Shown here: one piece after another, positions 24,348 through 34,599 of the stretch
Layout of the letters: each line of letters begins with the position of its first letter
How positions within the stretch are numbered: the stretch's first letter is position 1
Assembly (NCBI GenBank): GCA_028023455.1
Contig: JAQFVV010012510.1
Coordinates: 746,001-810,000, forward strand
DNA: 64,000 bases
From: Epiperipatus broadwayi
Lineage: Eukaryota; Onychophora; Udeonychophora; Euonychophora; Peripatidae
Reading direction: 5' to 3'
The notes under the pieces: generated by a model
The model's input: the letters and a program-made list of their open reading frames with translations, nothing else
What the model was told of the DNA's origin: nothing
Databases searched by the model: none
Made by a program: the position numbers and the translations under genes

Positions 24348-24659
24348 AACAGGCAAAACTCTCTATACGTATTGCCACACACAGCAAGCTAGAGTAATCA
24401 ATGGATGCCAGAAGGCTTGTGCATAAAATCCCCATCTAGTGCCTACTCATCCAATATCCCCAGACTAGTTTCTGGCTTGTGGCCTTCGTCAGTCTGGGGA
24501 TATTGGATGAGTAGGCACTAGATGGGGCTTTTATGCACAAGCCTTCTGGCATCCATTGATTACTCTAGCTTGCTGTGTGTGGCAATACGTATAGTGAGTT
24601 TTGCCTGTTTTAACAACAGTTATACACAAGCATAAGAAGTGGTGGTCATGTTATGTTTA
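24348..24659. mobile_element. Family A palindrome, 119-bp arms around a ribozyme core
   Basis: Arms 24348-24466 and 24491-24609 are near-perfect complements (GGCAAAACTC..., CTCATCCAATATCCCCAGACT / AGTCTGGGGATATTGG). The 24-bp loop holds the minus-strand core CUGACGA...GGC/GCC...GAAA. TTGTATTTTGAAATAA (24332-24347) and TTGTATTTGAAATAA (24660-24674) are a TSD with one T indel. The palindrome centre falls at the ribozyme. Stem I of that core would need a GA bulge next to C3, so efficient cleavage is doubtful. Confidence 0.8.
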
Positions 24660-25582
24660 TTGTATTTGAAATAATCTACCTTTTAGCAGAAAACGTATAT
24701 ACATAGATAATATATTTAAATATAAATCAAATGTAGTAAAATAACTATTAGTAAAGCAGTAATTACTATTGCCAAACAGAAACTAGACATTTTCAATTAC
24801 TGTGTTCAAACACATTGATAAGTTTCACTACTATTTGAACAGCATAATTAAAAATGGCTACATTTGTTGTTTTTAAATTGCCAAATACTAGCTAATAATT
24901 ATATGTACATTTATATACATTAGAAGAGATTTACTTTATAAAAGTGCATTCTAACAATTATCTTCTCATAAATATTTACTGTAAAAGATTACCAACATTC
25001 ATCGGATCAAATATTTTTGTATTTTCTTTAACCTTAGATGTAGATTCTATATTTCATAAACTTTAAATATATCTATATTTTTAATATAGCTGCGTGATAA
25101 TTAATTATCCTATTTTAAATACCCGGATGCAGACATTGATAAAAAAAGCAGAAACGATTGGCATGATTTCTTCTCTAATTTCCAGACATACAAATAAATT
25201 GATCAAAAGTTTTAAAAATCGAAAAATTATATGGTCAGGGGTAAAGAATTAACAAATGAGGACTACTATGAACTATTCATGATAGTCTAAATGAGTCTGA
25301 CCATTTTAATTCCATAAAAAATTATCCATAGACTGAATATATATTTGTACCTATTGTATATTTATCTTTTTACATATTAATGTATTCACTTACTGCATTA
25401 CTAGTTTTTAAAGATGTTACATGATATACGGTCTAAGTGTATGTATTTTTTAATGGTATTCTTTAAAAATTTATGGTAGTTCCATTTGCAATTTGAAATT
25501 GATAATTCTGTCAGTTGATTTATGATCACTTACAGATAAAGATTAGCTTAAAAAAAACATAAAACTTTAAAGAATACAGTAG

Positions 25583-25664
25583 TCAAGTGTCGGTGGCTGA
25601 GTGGTTAGCACAGCTGCCTTACAAGCAGTTGTCCTGGGGTTTGCTTCCTGGCCGAAGCTTTTAA
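25583..25664 (+). repeat. tRNA-derived SINE family 1 with 14-bp TSD
   Basis: GTGGCTGAGTGGTTAGCAC (A box) and GGTTTGCTTCCTGG (B box) in tRNA-like spacing, then GCCGAAGC and a short A tail. AAAGAATACAGTAG flanks exactly (25569-25582 and 25665-25678), proving insertion. A copy close to the tRNA part only. Confidence 0.85.
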
Positions 25665-26178
25665 AAAGAATACAGTAGACCATCCCTCTCCTCACCTTTC
25701 ATAAATTTATAGTTTCATAATTTAAAAAAATTATGTAAAGAAATTCATACATTTTTGCTCACAGGCCTACATGAGCATCATAAGTCATCTCCCAGTCAGC
25801 TACTTTCTTGTCTTTCGCAGTTACGATTGCTATCAAAGTGAAACCATTATATTTTTTAATGGCTGCATGTCTTCTATAAATTATTGTAAAAATATTTTAA
25901 AATATGCAAGTGTATGACAATAGCAATTCTACCAAGATTATGAAAAATTGTGAAGTGTTTTCTTTAACTCTGAGCTTCACCATATACCCTATATTGAATA
26001 TTCTTGTGTTTGCTGACGATGTCGTTTTCACAATAATTTCAATAGTATGTTAAAAATAAAACATTCGATTTCATAAAGTTTGTTGTATTATTTAAAAAAA
26101 ACATGGACAAAATATAATTATCATAAAGTTTTTATTTGTAGATTAGTTGCAAACCACTGGGAATAAATGTATGTTCTA

Positions 26179-26432
26179 AGGTTAAATGCAAGACCTGACT
26201 CTATAGTGAAATTGTTCATAATTTGAATCAGTTTCGGGATGAACTTTCTAGATGGTAAGAATACTACCACATCATCCATGTAAGATATGTGCTGAATGGA
26301 TTTATTGATACCAGGAATGTACAATCCAGGAAGATTCATCTCTAATGATTTAAGGAATGGATTTATATAAAGAATGAAGAACAGGGGACTAAGAGGAGAG
26401 CCCTGTGGAATCGACTTGGTATATAGAGGCTT
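26179..26432 (-). pseudogene. Inverted 5' part of L1/Tx1-like reverse transcriptase
   Basis: On the minus strand an interrupted frame reads IPQGSPLSPLFFILYIN (fingers/palm motif) and then ISYMDDVVVF, which holds the YxDD catalytic motif near 26275. It ends at SGLAFNL, next to the TSD. The order along the element continues in the plus-strand segment that starts around 26435, so this is the same element with its upstream part flipped. A frameshift precedes the PQG motif. The enzyme would copy element RNA at a nicked target; this copy is dead. Confidence 0.8.
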
Positions 26433-26434
26433 TC

Positions 26435-27625
26435 ATCTGGAAAATCAATTCCATCCCTTTTCACAACGATGCCACAAAAATTTCTGGGCTTACCAATGAG
26501 TCTCTCTCATGCAGCAATGAGGAAATTAATAGAAGCCACCATCATGAATTCTGCAAAAAATAATTGATTCTCTTTCAAAAGTTTATACTTCATTATTTGC
26601 AAAAGCAGTCCTTCTCAACATGTTATTGTTCCCCAGAATTTCTTACTATATGCCATTCATTAAATTCTCATCAAAATTTATCAAGAATATAAACTCTCTT
26701 TGTTATAGACTAATGTGGAAGGGTAAAACTGTTGCTATTAGCTTAAGAAGAGTTCAGAGACCAACAAAACTTAATGGTTTGTCAATGCACTCACTTCAGG
26801 TTCTTTATCTACAGAAATCAAATAACCTCATTATAAGACTTAATGGGATTTTTCCTGATGACTCACCTTTTCTATATATTCATCCTACAGATACACCACC
26901 TCCAATTAATGATGGTTGGCTGACACAAGTCTTAATTGACCTTGCAAAAATTCTCATACCTTTAAATCAAATAAAACCAACAAAACTTCATTATTGGGAT
27001 GCCTATCTTCTTTTGTTTTCACCAATTATCCCAGATCCTAACATTCTCACCTGTACAAACTTTGCCATTATAAAGAAATATAAAAGATGGAATCTAGAGC
27101 CAAAATATTTGGACTTCCTTCTAAAGTTAAATATCTATGCCCTTCCCACAAGACATTTTCTTGTGATGTACAGAGGTTTTTCATTTTTGGACCCTGTGTG
27201 CTCACTCTGCCATAGGGAGGATGATACCATATTTCACATTTTCAACTATTGCTCATCTCTTCAGGAGTTTAGAATATTGATTAATCAAATTTATATACCA
27301 AAATATCCAATTATCAACACACTCATAGAAGGTATTGCCTCTGGGGATTTTGCAACTATAAGAAGTGCCACTTTCATTTCTTTTTGTCTATGGTTTGTCA
27401 GATGCATTCTAATCTTCAAGTCAGTTTTGCCTGATCAAAAATTAATTTTTCTACAAAAATTAAAAGAAATCAAAGAAAAAGATTTGAAGTTAGCTCCTCA
27501 CTTTGTGGTGAATTCCAATTTTGTTAATGTTGGACATTCCTCTCTGGAGGAGTGAGTTTTTGCTATTTGTTTTTCTTTTGTTGTATACATAAAGTTGAAT
27601 AAACCTGTTTTTGATAAAAAAAAAA
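26435..27625 (+). pseudogene. 3' part of L1/Tx1-like retrotransposon ORF2 with poly(A)
   Basis: Frame open from about 26560 to the stop at 27555 (311 residues from the first ATG), with a likely frameshift upstream (GLPMSLSHAAMRKLIE reads in another frame). It encodes the post-catalytic thumb region (KAVLLNMLLFPRISYYMPFI), a LMWKGK segment like the FIWxGK of L1-type proteins, and a C-terminal zinc knuckle CSLC-x8-HIFNYC (C-x2-C-x8-H-x4-C). A short 3' UTR with GAATAAACC and a run of A ends at 27625. AAATGTATGTTCTA flanks the whole insertion (26165-26178 and 27626-27639). Confidence 0.85.
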
Positions 27626-28477
27626 AAATGTATGTTCTAGAAGTGAGGACTTAAATCAATTTGAATACAAATTGACTTTTATAGGAGTGAAATGAAATAT
27701 AGTGGAAAACATAAAATAGCTTCATACAGACATGAGTATGTAATGTGATATGAATTTTCACTTTGCTGTTATATAACTGAATAAACATAAATTTTATATT
27801 TCATAATTTATAAAATTATTTGTAAAATCTTAAATTGATAAAATCTTTGATGTTTTTGTTGAAGTTTTATTTTTCATATTTCAGTATCAATTGTCTTTGT
27901 TGAATATTTCAGCTTAATCTTTTTTGCTTTCAAAAATAGATCTTTCTGATCTAATTTAGCATAATATAATTAATCCCATTAAAATTTGACCATCAGAATA
28001 TTTATATAAAAAAAGTTATGGATATTTAACAAATATCACTGAAATATACCAAATCAGGATTCGCACATTTTAATTTCTTCAATTTATGATTTAGAAAAAA
28101 TGTGTAATAGATTTATCAATTTAAAAATAAAGAAATTGCGTGCGAAGCAAACTAATGCACAGTCTTTTGTCTAAATTTGAATATATATACATTAGCCCGT
28201 TTCTGCACAGGTCAAGACATAAATATTGGTCCATTTAGATAAACATTTTATTTTAAAGCTTAAAAAACATAATTGGTTCATTGTTTGAAAGTTCAAAGTC
28301 TGAGTGCCGAAAAAAAATAAGGCTGTGACTGCTGCAATTACGTTCAATTATCGATTCAAATAGTAGCAATACCTTTTTTTAATTTGAGAGTGGTACCATG
28401 CTACTTTAAGACAATTATAAGCATTACTATGGGGAAAATGTTGGGTTAGGAGCAGTTTTTGTTTCAATTCTGAAAAT

Positions 28478-28771
28478 AAACAAAGGCAAAACTCCCCATA
28501 CAGTAGTGCCACCCTGTGCCAAACAGAGTAATCAATGGATGCCAGAAGGCTTGTGCATAAATTCCCTATCTAGTGCCTACTCATCCAATATCCCCAGACT
28601 AGTTTCTGGCTTGTGGCCATCATCAGTGAGGAGCCTTGGATCTGAGAGCACTGCATCCATTGATTACTCTGTTTGGCACAGAGTGGCACTATTGTATGGG
28701 GAGTTTTGCCTTTGTTTACAACAAATTATGTGCTAGTATAGAGATGGTGATCATGTGATGTTTGATGGTTT
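28478..28771 (-). mobile_element. Family A element with 12-bp TSD
   Basis: Starts with CAAAGGCAAAACTCCCCATAC, carries the ribozyme on the minus strand, then the inverted terminal block GGCACTATTGTATGGGGAG and ends GATCATGTGATGTTTGATGG. AATTCTGAAAAT flanks it exactly (28466-28477 and 28772-28783). The 76-residue plus frame here is a shadow. Confidence 0.85.
28583..28641 (-). ncRNA. Type-I hammerhead ribozyme (family A), complete
   Basis: Minus strand: stem I AUCCAA/UUGGAU, internal loop GGC/UA, UCCUCA/UGGGGA; CUGAUGA; stem II UGGC/GCCA with loop CACAA; GAAA; stem III A-U, C-G with loop UA; GUC triplet. Here position 10.1-11.1 is a U-A pair, whereas the array copies have an A-A mismatch, so this is structurally the best family A copy. 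Confidence 0.85.
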
Positions 28772-28799
28772 AATTCTGAAAATGTTCTGGTTGATCTTT

Positions 28800-30270
28800 A
28801 AAAAATGTAAGTAAAACTGGTGTTTTACCTCCCGGCCATGAAAAAAAATTATTAGCAATAAAATCGTAAAAATATTTTTGGGGAAATTACAAAAATATTT
28901 TAAATATTGAATGTGAACATTACCAAATGCTAAAACATTTATACTATAAGTTTGTTATATTTTCTACATCAACAATATTGTATTATTTAGTTTTCATTTT
29001 GAGGGCTCCCATGACATAAATGTAACCGAATTAAAAAATGATCCATTCTGAACACATGTGTACTCTTTTTTTTATAACAATCATTATTCTATTTTTAGTA
29101 TAACTTTTAAATTAAAATTTAACTTATATGCCTTCTTGTGAACATTCATGTATGGAAGTAATCCGAGGCGACATCCTGCTATTTTCTTAAATAAGAGCGA
29201 TTAAAACTGAGAAATAAAAAATTGCTTCTACAGACATATTTAGAGCCACCTGGACAATCATCTAGTCCAAGAGTTTAGAAAAAAGTAACAATATGGAAAA
29301 TGATATACTCAAGTACTATTTTCAAGATATTTTTATTTATTGCACTTCTTTGTTTCTCAAAATTACCCAAATTCACAACTCAATGAGACTAGCCAAAGAA
29401 AATACACTCTAAAACACAACCAATGTCTTTACTGTTACAAGCAGACTTCTCAAGTGTAAAAGACTGCAAGGCAACAAATTTATAGTAAATATTACCCACA
29501 ATATTTTTAATAATCTACTCTATTAAAAACTTTTTATTTTTTCATATCTATTAACCGCCTTTTAATCGCATTATCTGGATCTTTTTCTAAAAACATATAT
29601 TTACCATTATTTAATTCTTTATCCGTTTTCTCCCTAAACTCATTTCCTTTTATAATGACAAACCAGTTATCTTTGTTTTCATGAGAAATGATCATATCAT
29701 CAGCAATGAACTTATTCTAAAGATGTAATATTTAGTCTAAATTTGTTATCTTATAGTCCTTTATATTTGAGAAATCTGCTGGTAGCAGTGAAACTATTCA
29801 TTGTGTTTTAGTTTATTTTCTTTGACTAGTCTGGTTAGTTGTGAATTTGGGCAATTTCGATTATTTTATTAACTAGTTTAGTTTTAAGCTTTTAATATAT
29901 CTTTGTTTATATATGATTTATTTTCTGATAATGATCAACTATTTTGTTTCATCTCTGTATATATATTATATTTATTACTTTTCATTGTGATGTTTAAATG
30001 TAGTCATTGTTATATATGTTTTCTTTTGATCTGAAATCTACGACTTTCAATAAAGTTCTTTTGAAAACTAAAATGTATCACAAGTATGGGTATAAAGCTA
30101 CCCCTTTTAACCACTTCGAAATCTGCAATTCGAAAAATATTAAAATAAAATTTTTAAAATTTGAAGTATATATATTAATAATCCATAAAATGTATAATAT
30201 ATATTATTTTTCTGTTTAACAGTAACGCTTTTCTTATATTACAGCTTTCTGAACCCCGCACATAGAACTG
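28800..30270. other. AT-rich non-coding stretch
   Basis: No supported feature. Open frames here are short and low-complexity. Confidence 0.45.
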
Positions 30271-30272
30271 CA

Positions 30273-30390
30273 GTCAAGCGTTGTTAGCCAAGAGGTCAGC
30301 ACAGCTGCCTTGCAAGCAAGAAGTTGCTTGCAGATAGTTGTTGTGGGGTTGCCTCCTGGCCGATGCTATGACATATGAAAAAAAAAAAGA
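30273..30390 (+). repeat. tRNA-derived SINE, family 1
   Basis: GTCAAGCGTTGTTAGCCAAGAGG, then GCACAGCTGCCTTGCAAGCA, a partial duplication (AAGTTGCTTGCAGATAGTTG), GGGGTTGCCTCCTGGCCGAT, GCTATGACATATG and an A tail. Confidence 0.7.
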
Positions 30391-30607
30391 ATCCACTGCA
30401 AAGATTGATATATTACTGCAAGTAAAGGATGATTGTGTAGAATTAGAAATCATTAGAAACTTAAAAACTAAACACATCACAATTTCTTTTAGGCTTGGCA
30501 GAATTGCAGCTGTCATTAATGAAATTTTAAAATGTTCTAATTTACAGTGCAAAAATTGTTGCTGCAATCCCAAATATATTACAAAAAAAAAGATGGCTGC
30601 CAGATAA
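30390..30607 (+). other. Open frame of unknown origin after a SINE
   Basis: About 70 residues open in one frame after the SINE A tail (ESTAKIDILLQVKDD... to a Cys-rich end CKNCCCNP). No domain recognised. The opposite strand is also open. It could be an exon or transposon scrap. Confidence 0.2.
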
Positions 30608-31986
30608 GCAAACACGGCATTATTAAATGCACAAATTTAATATCATTTAAGCATCGTATTTATTACATTTTATCAACTTTTATCACAAAAATTAATTAAA
30701 TGAACACTGATACACACACACATATATATGAGTATGATCCAGTGTATATATATATGTGATCATGCATTCTCTTTCTCAACTTAATATAACTGCATTAGTT
30801 TTATTATTTTTGATATATGTATCATTAAGAAAACCAATTTTTTTTAAAATTTGATTTATCTTTTAATTATTACTTATTTGTCAGGTAACTTAGTGCTATT
30901 AAGATTGTTTATTTATTAATTAATGAGGTGAAAATGAATGTAATTTAAACTAATTAAATTAAGACAATAGTGCAAAATTATAAAGCATTTAGTTTCAATG
31001 GTATTATGATGAGATACAAAATAAAAAAAAACTAAGTTTCTTTACAAAATAATATGGAAAAGCAAACTTATTAATACATTTGTTTTATAAAAGTAAAATT
31101 TAAACTGAGTAATAATAGACACCTCAGAGTTATTGCAGCTTAGAGGAGAAACACTTTCCACTATCACAATAATGTAGAGGCAATTTTATTTCAGTAACAA
31201 TTCATTCTAGGATTCCGGTATCTTACCAAGCATGTCTCAGTTGTGATCAGAACATTATCTTTTCTACACAATATTGTTGAACTATACATGAAAAGGAAAA
31301 TTTTTATTGCATACTTAGAACATTGGCAGTAGTATATGTTTTATTATATCTAAAAATTTAATATTTTTTATTTTATTTCTACATCTTGCAGTACCCCTAG
31401 TAAACATTTTGTGGTATTCCAGAGTACCATGAAAGCCCAATCCAATTGGGAATCATTGCTATATATATATAAACATCTGTACCATATTTATATTAAAATA
31501 AATATTATATAGTACTTGTTAAATGTCTGCAAATGTTTGTAACTGCGCAAAGACTTTGAATCAAATTCATTAAGGATGTACATTGTATAGTATTTGCTAC
31601 TACCCATGGTTTCAGGTGTCTGCAAAGGTTCAAAAGCAAATGATGCAAAGAAACAAGCTACTTGTACAACTAAAAAGTGTATATTAAACTTAAATGCTGT
31701 TCAGCTTTAAATCTTTGAAAAACCATTAAAATTTAAAATAAGCTTTAATTTTTTAAAAAATAAATGTGTCATTCTGATGATCAACAAAAATAATGGCAGT
31801 TGAGAAACATGGATGAAGTATCCAAATACAGACTAAATGACAATAATTAAACAATGTATCAAATAATCTTTAATCAATAAATTAAAAGAACAAATTTTAA
31901 TAATGCAAAATTAATATTAAGTAAACTAAAAATTATGAACAACTTGATCTAAACTAATTTTCAGATAAAATTATTGGGGAGGAGGG

Positions 31987-32567
31987 TATTATAGTTCTCC
32001 TTTCTCTCAGAAGTAGACTATTCCAGATTCCTTCTTTATCTGATCGGATTAAGCATTGCTTGTTGCTGGCCAATAGGCTGATGTACAGCTAAACACATAG
32101 ACAAATATTAGTTCGGGCCAATAAGCAATGATACTTGCTGAATCCGAATGTTTCCAGTAAGATCAGGGATCTGGCTATAAATGGTCAGCCTTATGGGAGA
32201 AAAGGGAGAGAACGTCTCTGACCTACAAAACAGTACGCTTTCTCCCAAGGAAGCCCTGCTAATCTGAACAGCAATAAGCATTCCTATGATAGCAATACAC
32301 TATTTGTCCATGCAGCTAGGCAAGTCCATATAGGGACCGGACACTTCTAAGACTACTGTTGATTCGAGGAAAGCTGTCAAGTCATTCTCCCTACCCGTGA
32401 GGCACATTATCAGGTGTAGCTGGAAGCGATAGAAACACAAGACCTGGATCCAAGAGTTCACATTATAACTATATTATGTATTGTATATTTTTGTAAATAT
32501 AATAAATATTATATTAATTGTAATTATTTTCTGTAGGTTTGGTCTGTTATCCAGACCAAACATAACA
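31987..32567 (+). repeat. LTR-like sequence
   Basis: A purine tract (TTGGGGAGGAGGG) precedes TATTATAG..., the same start as the LTR at 57813. Sequence to ...CATAACA is about 580 bp, less AT-rich than its surroundings, with an AATAAATATTAT stretch near the end. The purine tract suggests a 3' LTR of a lost element. No partner LTR was found in the window. Confidence 0.5.
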
Positions 32568-32865
32568 GGGGCTCTGAAATAAATAAGTATTTCTCAAATA
32601 CTTGTGGGTACTTTGTATTGAAAATACAGCATACAATTCAAATTTATTAAAATATATATATATATTTGCCTTTTTAGCATAATATTGTTGAATAATTATT
32701 TAAATATTATAAAAGGGAATGAGAATTTGTTCAATGGATATTAGTAAATTATACTTTACAAAATTATTAAACGCAGATCACTGGCTTTAAATTCTATTAG
32801 AATTAAGATGTTTTAAATAATAAAAATTTTATAAAAGTTTTATTGCAGTTACAGGTAATTTAAAC

Positions 32866-32936
32866 CACTAAACATCACATGATCACCATCTCATGCTTGG
32901 CACTACTATATGGAGAGTTTTTGCCTGTTTACTAAT
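32866..32936. mobile_element. Minimal 71-bp family A element with 13-bp TSD
   Basis: Only the two ends remain: CACTAAACATCACATGATCACC and GGCACTACTATATGGAGAG...GCCTGTTT. AGGTAATTTAAAC flanks exactly (32853-32865 and 32937-32949). No ribozyme. Confidence 0.85.
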
Positions 32937-34109
32937 AGGTAATTTAAACATAATCATTCCTTACAAATTCACTTTAATCAACACAGCAATAAAGTTCTAT
33001 AATATTTCAATTTATGCAATCTTTTACTCAAAATCTTATGGAATATATTTAGGGTACAAATGAAAGATTGCCTATATTAAGTTATAGATTGTCAAAAAAT
33101 AAAAGGCTACATTGCCTTCCAATATTGCTTTAATTAAATATGCAAATTGACTCAATAGTAGCAATGTAGAATTGAGAGCTAATAGTGTGATATCGATTAC
33201 CAAACGAGAAAAATAAAAAAAAACAATTCCAATCAGTTGAATAGAGCTATTATGTTTAGTCTGCAATTTGATAATGGAATTAAATAAATATGTAGACTAA
33301 ACTCGAAGTTTTCAAATCCAGACCCCCCCCCCTCTCCAGGTGATTGATTTTGGTAGATAATTGTAACTATAAAATAAATCTTAAATGCATTATGATCTGA
33401 CAAAAAAAAACACATAAAATATGTTTCACTTCTGGCTTAGAGTTACATTAAGCATCAACATTTAAAATAAATTAGAATAAGAATTTATATTATGGATCTT
33501 ATGAAATATTTTTAGAATGAAAAATTAATTATCATAAATTAGCAAAAATTTAATATTATAAAAGCACTACCTCTATTGCTAATAACTAAATGTATCATGT
33601 TCAATATATATAATATCTTGTAACTGCATGGAAATCTTTTTTAAATTTTTATTTTAATTTTTCTTGTAATGCCAAAGTTTAAATAATATACGATTTTAAA
33701 TAGTAGAAAGATCTGATTGTAAAATTTTAATCATTTATCTTTTTATTTTCTCTTTATGAATAAATAACATTAATGACTACATCACAGTATTTGTGTGTTA
33801 TTTTCGTAAAATAAAATCCTAAACATAAAAAATCTTCATTCCGATTAAAAATAATTTTAGCCCATATAATAAATTTTAATGTATACATTTTAACAACAAC
33901 AATAAAAACTAAATATGCAGTATTTTAATTTAACTTTACGTTGATAGCATTAATGTCATTATCCCCGAATTAACCATGCCAGATAGTCCAAAAAGAACAG
34001 TAGTTTCTTGTTATAAATGACACAATTTTCATTAATGTTTAAAGCCAAATTGCCATAAAAATAATGGAAATAATTTTTAACTGAACTATCGGCATATAAT
34101 GGCTAGGAT

Positions 34110-34577
34110 CATCATCATCAACCATTATTAATCCATTGCAAGATGAAGGTCCATCCAAGTTCAATCTATTTTCTCCGATCTCTAGCCTTTCTTCTCCACA
34201 TCATCCTTACACCCTTATTTCACCTATCCATCTCGCATGTGGTCTCTTTTTGGGTCTTTTATAATCTCTTGGAATCTGGTTTAAGATTTCAATTGTCCAT
34301 CTATTATCATCTCTTCTAGCAATATGTCCATCCCAACTCAACTTCAATCTTTTAATCCTTTCAATGATGTCAGTAACACCTGTTTGTTCTCTTACCCACA
34401 TATTCCGTTTTCAATCACTTAGGTTACTCCTAGCATGCATCTCTCCATACTTCTTTGAGTGCTCTGAAGTCTCTGTATTGCTCATCTATTAAGTGTCCAA
34501 GCCTCAGATCCATAAGTAAGAACTGGTAAAACATTTATTAAAACCCTTCCTTTTCAAACACATACTGGAATTTTCTG
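34110..34577 (-). pseudogene. RTE-type non-LTR retrotransposon, 3' fragment
   Basis: The minus strand carries the same C-terminal region as the element at 46.2-54.1 kb: a VLTYGSEAWTLNR-like block near 34480-34530, MWVREQTGVTDI near 34370-34401 and SWDGHIARRDDNRWTIEILN near 34290-34340. It ends near a TCATCATCA tract typical of RTE 3' tails. 5' truncated. It shows the RTE sequence uninterrupted at the point where the other copy received the tandem array. Confidence 0.85.
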
Positions 34578-34599
34578 TAAATATTTGTATTTATACGAG

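Noticed and set aside
25583-25664. Genuine tRNA gene
   Set aside because: A and B boxes are present but acceptor-stem pairing is absent, and an exact TSD shows it is a SINE insertion.
28506-28736. 76-residue plus-strand open frame
   Set aside because: It overlaps the family A element and reads antisense to its ribozyme.
30274-30615. 113-residue minus-strand open frame
   Set aside because: It runs antisense through a SINE and its A tail, with no domain.
31775-31800. CTGATGA-like string outside repeats
   Set aside because: No stem II hairpin or GAAA at the right distance; chance occurrence in AT-rich DNA. The same applies near 36262 and 19330.
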